Source: Agapanthus africanus (lineage: Eukaryota; Streptophyta; Magnoliopsida; Asparagales; Amaryllidaceae). From it: 64,000 bases of DNA. This document shows, one piece after another, positions 57,201-64,000 of the stretch; position 1 is the stretch's first letter, and each line of letters opens with the position of its first letter. The stretch is from positions 170,285,911 to 170,349,910 of the forward strand of contig JASDDO010000014.1 in assembly GCA_030015575.1 (NCBI GenBank), given 5' to 3'. The translations under genes and the position numbers were made by a program. The notes below the pieces were generated by a model that saw only the letters and a program-made list of their open reading frames with translations, did no database searches and was not told the DNA's origin.

Positions 57201-60200
57201 CTCTAAACCTAAAAATATTGTAGAGGCTCAAAGATTATAAACAACTCATTTTCCATTTATGAGAAATTATTTGAACCTCGACAATATTGTTATAAGGCTA
57301 ACAAGACATAATTTAATATTTTTTTTAAAAGTAAATTTCAATCGAAGCTACTACATTCTAAGCCTAAAAATATTGTAAAGGCTCAAAGATTACAAACTAC
57401 ACGTTTTCCTTTTAACTTCGACAATATTATTATAAGGCTTCCAAATTTTGGTTGATTCTTTAATTAGATTCAAAAATTTAAATAATAAACAACTCATATA
57501 TATTTATATATATATTTGAACCTCGACAATATTAACAATATTGTTACAAGGGTAACAAAAGAGTTTTAATATTTATTTTAAAGTATTTTTCGATAAAATC
57601 AACTCCATTTTAAGCCTAAAATATTGTAGAGGCTCAAAGATTATAGACAATGCATTTTTTATCAGAAGTTTATATATTTGAAACTCGACAATATTGTTAT
57701 ATGACTAGAAAGATAAGAATTTTAATATTTTAAAAACTATTTTTCAATAAAATCTACTCCGTTCTAAGCCTAAAAATATTGTAGAGGCTCAAAGATTATA
57801 AACTCCTCATTCTCCATTTATGAGAAATTTATATATTTGAACCTCGACAATATTTTTATAAGGCTAATAAAACATAGTTTAAATTTTTTTAAAAGGTAAT
57901 TTTCAATACAAGCTACTCCACTCTAAACCTACAAATATTGTAGAGGATCAAAGATTATAAACAACTCATTTTCCATTATGAGAAATTTATATATTTGAAG
58001 CTCGACAATATTGTTATAAGGCTAACAAGACAAAATTTAATATTTTTTTTAAAAGTAAATTTCAATAGAAGCTACTACATTCTACGCCTAAAAATATTGT
58101 AGAGGCTCAAAGATTACAAACTACTCGTTTTCCTTTTAACCTCGTCAATATTATAAGGCTTTCAAATTTGGGTTGATTTCTTGATTAGATTCAAAAATTC
58201 AAATAAGGGTAACACGAACTCGACAATATTGTTATATGACTAGCAAGATAAGAATTTTAATATTTTTAAAACTATTTTTCAAAAAAATCTACTCTTTTCT
58301 AAGTTTAAAAATATTGTAGAGGCTCAAAGATTATAAACTCCTCATAAAAATTTTGTCGAGGTTCAAAATTTTTTTTAAATGTAATTTTCAATACAAGCTA
58401 CTCCACTCTAAACCTAAAAATATTGTAGAGGCTCAAAGATTATAAACAACTCATTTTCCATTTATGAGATTAATATATTTGAACCTCGACAATATTGTTA
58501 TAAGGCTAACAAGACAGAATTTAATATTTTTTTAAAAAGTAAATTAAATATTGTAGAGGCTCAAAGATTACAAACTACTCGTTTTCCTTTTAACCTCGAC
58601 AATATTATTATAAGGCTTCCAAGTTTGGGTTGATTCCTTAATTAGATACAAAAATTCAAATAATAAACAACTCATATATATTTATATATATATTAGAACC
58701 TCGACAATATTAACAATATTGTTATAAGGGCACCACAAGAGTTTTAATATTTATTTTAAAGTATTTTTCGATAAAATCTACTTCAAAGCCTAAAAATATT
58801 GTAGAGGCTCTTATTTTTATAAGGCTAATAAAACAGAATTTAAATTTTTTTTAAAAGGTAATTTTCAATACAAGCTACTCCACTCTAAACCTACAAATAT
58901 TGTAGAGGCTCAAAGATTATAAACAACTCATTTTCCATTTATGAGAAATTTATATATTTGAACCTCGACAATATTGTTATAAGGCTAACAAGACAAAATT
59001 TAATATTTTTTTTTAAAAGTAAATTTTAATAGAAACTACTACATTCTCAGCCTAAAAATATTGTTAAGGCTCAAAGATTACAAACTACACGTTTTCCTTT
59101 TAACCTCGTCAATATTATAAGACTTTCAAATTTGGGTTGATTTCTTGATTAGATTCAAAAATTCAAATAATAAACAACTCATATATATTTATATGTATAT
59201 TTGAACCTCGACAATATTAACAATATTGTTACAAGGGTAACACAAGAGTTTTAATATTTATTTTAAAGTATTTTTCGATAAAATCTACTCCATTCTAAGC
59301 CTAAATATTGTAGAGGCTCAAAGATTATAAACAATGCATTTTTTATGAGAAGTTTATATATTTGAACTCGACAATATTGTTATATGACTAGCAAGATAAG
59401 AATTTTAATATTTTTAAAACTATTTTTCAAAAAAATCTACTCTTTTCTAAGCCTAAAAATATTGTAAAGGCTCAAAGATTATAAACCCCTCATTTTCCAT
59501 TTATGAGAAAATTATATATTTGGACCTCGACAATATTTTTATAAGGCTAATAAAACAGAGTAAAGTAAATTTCAATAGAAGCTACTACATTCTAAGCCTA
59601 AAAATATTTTAGAGGCTCAAAGATTACAAACTACTCGTTTTCCTTTTAACCTCGACAATATTATTATAAGGCTTCCAAATTTGGGTTGATTCCTTAATTA
59701 GATTCAAAAATTCAAATAATAAACAACTCATATATATTTATATATATATCTGAACCTCGACAATATTAACAATATTGTTATAAGTGCAACACAAGTGTTC
59801 TAATATTTATTTTAAAGTATTTTTCGATAAAATCTACTCCATTCTAAGCCTAAAAATATTGTAATGGGTCAATGATTATAAACAATGCATTTTTTATGAG
59901 AAGTTTATATATTTGAACCTCGACAATATTGTTATATGACTAGCAATATAAGAATTTTAATATTTTTAAAACTATTTTTCAATAAAATCTACTCCGTTCT
60001 AAGCCTAAAAATATTGTAGAGGCTCAAAGATTATAAACTCCTCATTTTCCATTTATGAGAAATTTATATATTTAGGCCTCGACAATTTTTTTATACGGCT
60101 AATAAAACAGATCAGTTTAAAATTTTTTTAAAAGGTAATTTTCAATACAAGCTACTCCACTCTAAACCTAAAAATATTGTAGAGGCTCAAAGATTATAAA

Positions 60201-62275
60201 CAACTCATTTTCCATTTATAAGAAATTTATATATTTGAACCTCGACAATACTGTTATAAGGATAACAAGACAGAATTTAATATTTTTTTAAAAAGTAAAT
60301 TTCAATAGAAGCTACTACATTCTAAGCCTAAAAATATTGTAAAGGCTCAAAGACAAACACTCATTTTCCTTTTAACCTCGACAATATTATTATAAGGCTT
60401 CCAAATTTGGGTTGATTCCTTTAATTAGATTCAAAAATTCAAAAAATAAACAACTCATATATATTTATATATTTATATATTTGAACCTCGACAATTTTAA
60501 CAATATTGTTATAAGGGTAACACAAATGTTTTAATATTTATTTTAAAGTATTTTTCGATAAAATCTACTCCATTCTAAGCCTAAAAATATTGTAGAGGCT
60601 CAAAGATTATAAACAATACATTTTTTATGAGAAGTTTATATATTTGAACTCGACATTTTAATATTTTTAAAACTATTTTTCAAAAAAATCTACTCCGTTC
60701 TAATCCTAAAAATATTGTAGAGTTTAATTTTTTTTTAAAAGGTAATTTTCAATACAAGCTACTCCACTCTAAACCTAAAAATATTGTAGAGGCTCAAAGA
60801 TTATAAACAACTCATTTTCCATTTATGAGAAATTTATATATTTGAACCTCGACAATATTGTTATAAGGCTAACAAGACAGAATTTAATATTTTTTTAAAA
60901 TGTAAATTTCAATCGAAGCTACTACATTCTAAGCCTAAAAATATTGTAGAGGCTCAAAGATTACAAACTACATATTTTCCTTTTAACTTCGACAATATTA
61001 TTATAAGGCTTCCAAATTTGGGTTGATTCCTTAATTAGATTGAAAAATTCAAATAATAAACAACTCATATATATTTATATATATATTTGAACCTCGACAA
61101 TATTAACAATATTGTTATAAGGGTAACAAAAGAGTTTTAATATTTATTAAAGTATTTTTCGATAAAATTAACTCCATTCTAAGCCTAAAAATATTGTACA
61201 GGCTCAAAGATTATAAACAATGCATTTTTTATCAGAAGTTTATATATTTGAACCTCGACAATATTGTTATATGACTAGCAAGATAAGAATTTTAATATTT
61301 TTAAAACTATTTTTCAATAAAATCTACTCCATTCTAAGCCTAAAAATATATTGTAGAGGCTCAAAGATTATAAACTCCTCATTTTCCATTTATGAGAAAT
61401 TTATATATTTGAACCTCGACAATATTTTTATAAGGCTAATAAAACAGTTTAAAATGTTTTTAAAAGGTAATTTTCAATACAAGCTACTCTCCACTCTAAA
61501 TCTAAAAATATTGTAGAGGCTCAAAGATTATAAACAACTCATTTTCCATTTATGAGAAATTTATATATTTGAACCTCGACAATATTGTTATAAGGCTAAC
61601 AAGACAGAATTTAATATTTTTTTAAAAAGTAAATTTCAATAGAAGCTACTACATTCTAAGCCTAAAAATATTGTAGAGGCTCAAAGATTACAAACTACTC
61701 ATTTTCCTTTTAACCTAGACAATATTATTATAAGGCTTCCAAATTTGGGTTGATTCCTTAATTAGATTCAAAAATTCAAATAATAAACAACTCTTATAAG
61801 AGTAACACAAGAGTTTTAATATTTATTTTAAAGTATTTTTCGATAAAATCTACTCCATTTCTAAGCCTAAACTCCTCATTTTCCATTTATGAGAAATTTA
61901 TATATTTGAATCTCGACAATTTTTTCATAAGGCTAATAAAACAGAGTTTAAAATTTTTTTAAAAGGTAATTTTCAATACAAGCTACTCCACTCTAAATCT
62001 AAAAATATTGTAGAGGCTCAAAGATTATAAACAACTCATTTTCCATTGATGAGAAATTTATATATTTGAACCTCGACAATATTGTTATAAGGCTAACAAG
62101 ACAGAATTTAATATTTTTTTTAAAAGTAAATTTCAATAACTACATTCTAAGCCTAAAAATATTGTAGAGGCTCAAAGATTTCAAACTACTCATTTTCCTT
62201 TTAACCTCGACAATATTATTATAAGGCTTCCAAATTTGGGTTGATTCCTTAATTAGATTCAAAAATTCAAATAAT
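51206..62275. repeat. AT-rich satellite array with a higher-order repeat of about 720 bp
   Basis: Monomers of about 160 bp carry box A (GCCTAAAAATATTGTAGAGGC) and, about 80 bp later, box B (AACCTCGACAATATTGTTAT), which resembles A in reverse complement. Four monomers, one with an extra segment of about 90 bp including GGCTTCCAAATTTGGG, form a higher-order unit. That landmark falls near 54616, 55312, 56036, 56757, 57437, 58157, 58613, 59128, 59670, 60398, 61007, 61734 and 62225. Spacing is about 720 bp, with shorter deletion variants. Copies before 54000 are more degenerate. About 51400-52240 is not repeat sequence and holds a 41-bp direct duplication (51547-51630). No genes lie within it. Confidence 0.9.
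52606..52803 (-). pseudogene. Chromovirus fragment inside the satellite (chromodomain end, UTR, LTR start)
   Basis: On the minus strand, 52803 down to about 52740 encodes STWEREDEIRQKFSH, matching the chromodomain end of Tekay-like integrases. It is followed by the conserved hairpin (GAAATTTCGAGGACGAAATT, 52692-52711) and a decayed LTR start (TATAACATCC for TGTAACATCC). Satellite sequence resumes on the right at 52804. The left limit is uncertain. Confidence 0.75.
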
Positions 62276-64000
62276 TCTTCTTTTTGACAACATTGGCCAA
62301 GGAGAAAAAACTGCTAATAATATTGTACATGCCATTTTAAAAAGAAAAAAAGAAAAACAAAATAAAGCTACCGAAACAGAGTTAATTTCTCAAACAATTT
62401 GTACATTTCTCATTTTTTAGCCACCATAAGTGTATAAATGGTTAATTGAAATATAAGGCATGGCTTATTTTCAAAGTAAATAAAACCCTATCCGATGCCT
62501 AAAAATACCATGGAGACTAAAACAACACGAATTAATATCGATTTCGTTTTATGAGAAATTTATGTTTTTAACCTGATACGGCTGGCATTATCTTCGATAA
62601 GATTTTTAAAACATTTTTTCATGTTTAAACTAAAGAAAAGGCTTGATACATCAGCATTTTAAATCCTGAAAAAAATATTGTAGACAAGGATTCACCAGTA
62701 AGAAATCTAAATATATGAACATAATATTCTTAAAGTCATACCCGACAGAGAAACAGAAGCAAAATCAAAGCACCAACACAAACAAAATACTTTTCAATTC
62801 TTCTTTCTGATCCATGGAAGATTGTTGATGTATGGATCAAGTATTTATACACAATAGAAATAGACGGTTTTGAGAAATTTGAAACAAAAAGAGGGAACGG
62901 TTGCCAACCGCAAGCACCCCACTAAAATGAAACGTTTCATTACACAGCGCCCTAGCATCTTGCACATGGAAAGCACGTGCTTGATAGCAAATATAAATAT
63001 ATAATTTTTAACTGATGCATATGATTTTTCTCATGCTGCATCAAACCTGCTGTAAATTAACACTTCTAACCAGAAAATTAAAGGTAAATACCAATCCACA
63101 TATTTTTTACAACTATCATGGTGTAAGAAAGATTCTGATTAAGGAACCAAAGGAGAAAGAAAAAAGCTCTCCACTTATTATTTTTTATTTTTTAATTTTT
63201 TTCCCTAGGTTCTGCAGATTACCTCGGTAATAGGGAACTGGATTAGTTGGAGGTCATGAGAGACCTAAAGAAGAAACAACTCCTCTCTATTTCAACTCCT
63301 ACACTAACCAACACAATCCCAAACAAATCCACATGATCCCAAAACATAAATAGACATGCAAGCAGAACATGAAAGATTCAAGCAATCAAAACCCAAACCT
63401 CTCACAATGCAGTGCCAGCTTCTCCTTGCTGCATCCGAATCCGAATCCAACCTCGATAAGTGCCAGCTACCTGATTTTTCAGGCGTTATTGCTTATGATT
63501 CTCAAGGGAAACTCGGTGCACCGGGTCAGTCTTAATGGTTAATCGCTAAGCGACCTTAGCATAAAGTGCTATGAAATTTCTCCACGTCTAATATAAGATC
63601 AAAGATAATTGAAAGTGATGGTTTCACAGAGAATGCTACTCCAAGCACTGAAGCACTACAGTCAGAAAACGATTTTCATATATACTTCCCAAATTGAGTT
63701 TATGTTTATGTTTCATTGCTATTATATAGTGGCTTGTGTTTTCCACGTATGTTTCCTTTAATGTTTACATTTCATTGCTATAGATTTTCTCACTTTCAGA
63801 TTCTGTTTTCCATGTATGTTTCCTAAACCGAGTAAGTCTTGTAAATTATCATGCTGTTTACTCTTTGTTAACCCAAGTATAGTGATCCCTCCTCTTCCTA
63901 TCATACTCTCGTCCTCTCCTCTCTCATCTACCTCCATCTTCTTCCTTTGCTGCCATCCTTTACTATCTTCTAACTCAGTGGCAGAGCCGGGATTTTTTTT
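62276..64000. other. Low-information DNA right of the satellite
   Basis: No domain, RNA or LTR is recognised. A 42-codon ORF at 63407-63535 (MQCQLLLAASESESNLDK) resembles nothing I know and is too short to support as a gene. The window ends in AGTGGCAGAGCCGGGATTTT, a phrase common at the ends of dispersed plant repeats, so another element may begin there. Confidence 0.4.

Noticed and set aside
63015..63230. A 71-codon ORF in the right flank
   Set aside because: It ends in a run of Ile/Phe from a T-rich stretch, and nothing supports a promoter or homology.
63970..64000. Possible start of another dispersed repeat (AGTGGCAGAGCCGGGATTTT)
   Set aside because: It is cut by the window edge, so no structure can be tested.

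Overview
This window looks like repeat-rich heterochromatin from a flowering plant. Almost everything recognisable is a nested LTR retrotransposon or tandem repeat. Plant-type signs are Ty3/gypsy chromovirus (Tekay/Del-like) and Tat-like elements, a Cassandra TRIM carrying 5S rRNA sequence in its LTRs, and a plant mobile domain (PMD) gene. I see no intact cellular gene, no tRNA gene and no CRISPR array. The species cannot be named from the sequence alone.

Layout. (1) 1-10721: minus-strand Tat-like Ty3/gypsy element. It has a 5' LTR (7334-10721), PBS, gag, protease and RT/RNase H, and is cut by the left edge. It sits inside the 5' LTR of a Cassandra TRIM (10722-11381), which itself sits in a broken chromovirus integrase (11382-11856). 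(2) 11857-13383: two short tandem-repeat arrays and unassigned DNA. (3) 13384-30303: a Tat LTR split by a 13.7-kb non-autonomous Tekay-like element (16040-29745, target duplication CTATG). One LTR of that element is split by a solo Tat LTR (25726-29209, target duplication GCGGG). (4) 30304-35570: PMD gene on the plus strand, antisense to the Tat element. It has a TATA box, introns and a poly(A) signal, but is broken by stops and a frameshift. (5) 35876-48129: a Tat LTR fragment with 24-bp and 171-bp repeats, split by an almost intact Tekay-like element (36810-47700, target duplication GGATG). (6) 48130-50148: LTR remnant, a hairpin-rich stretch and a decayed Ty1/copia pol. (7) 51206-62275: about 11 kb of AT-rich satellite with a roughly 720-bp higher-order unit. 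(8) 62276-64000: low-information DNA.

How the parts relate. The Tekay-like element at 36810-47700 encodes a whole gag-pol with chromodomain, interrupted by three nonsense codons. The element at 16040-29745 shares its tRNA-Met PBS, LTR terminal sequence, polypurine-tract hairpin and a 20-bp LTR palindrome. It keeps only a zinc-knuckle mini-Gag and an acidic protein, so it probably depends on relatives of the first. The Tat LTRs are built almost entirely from blocks of short palindromes, including G-box (CACGTG) arrays upstream of the LTR TATA box. Target duplications give a clear relative order for several of the insertions.
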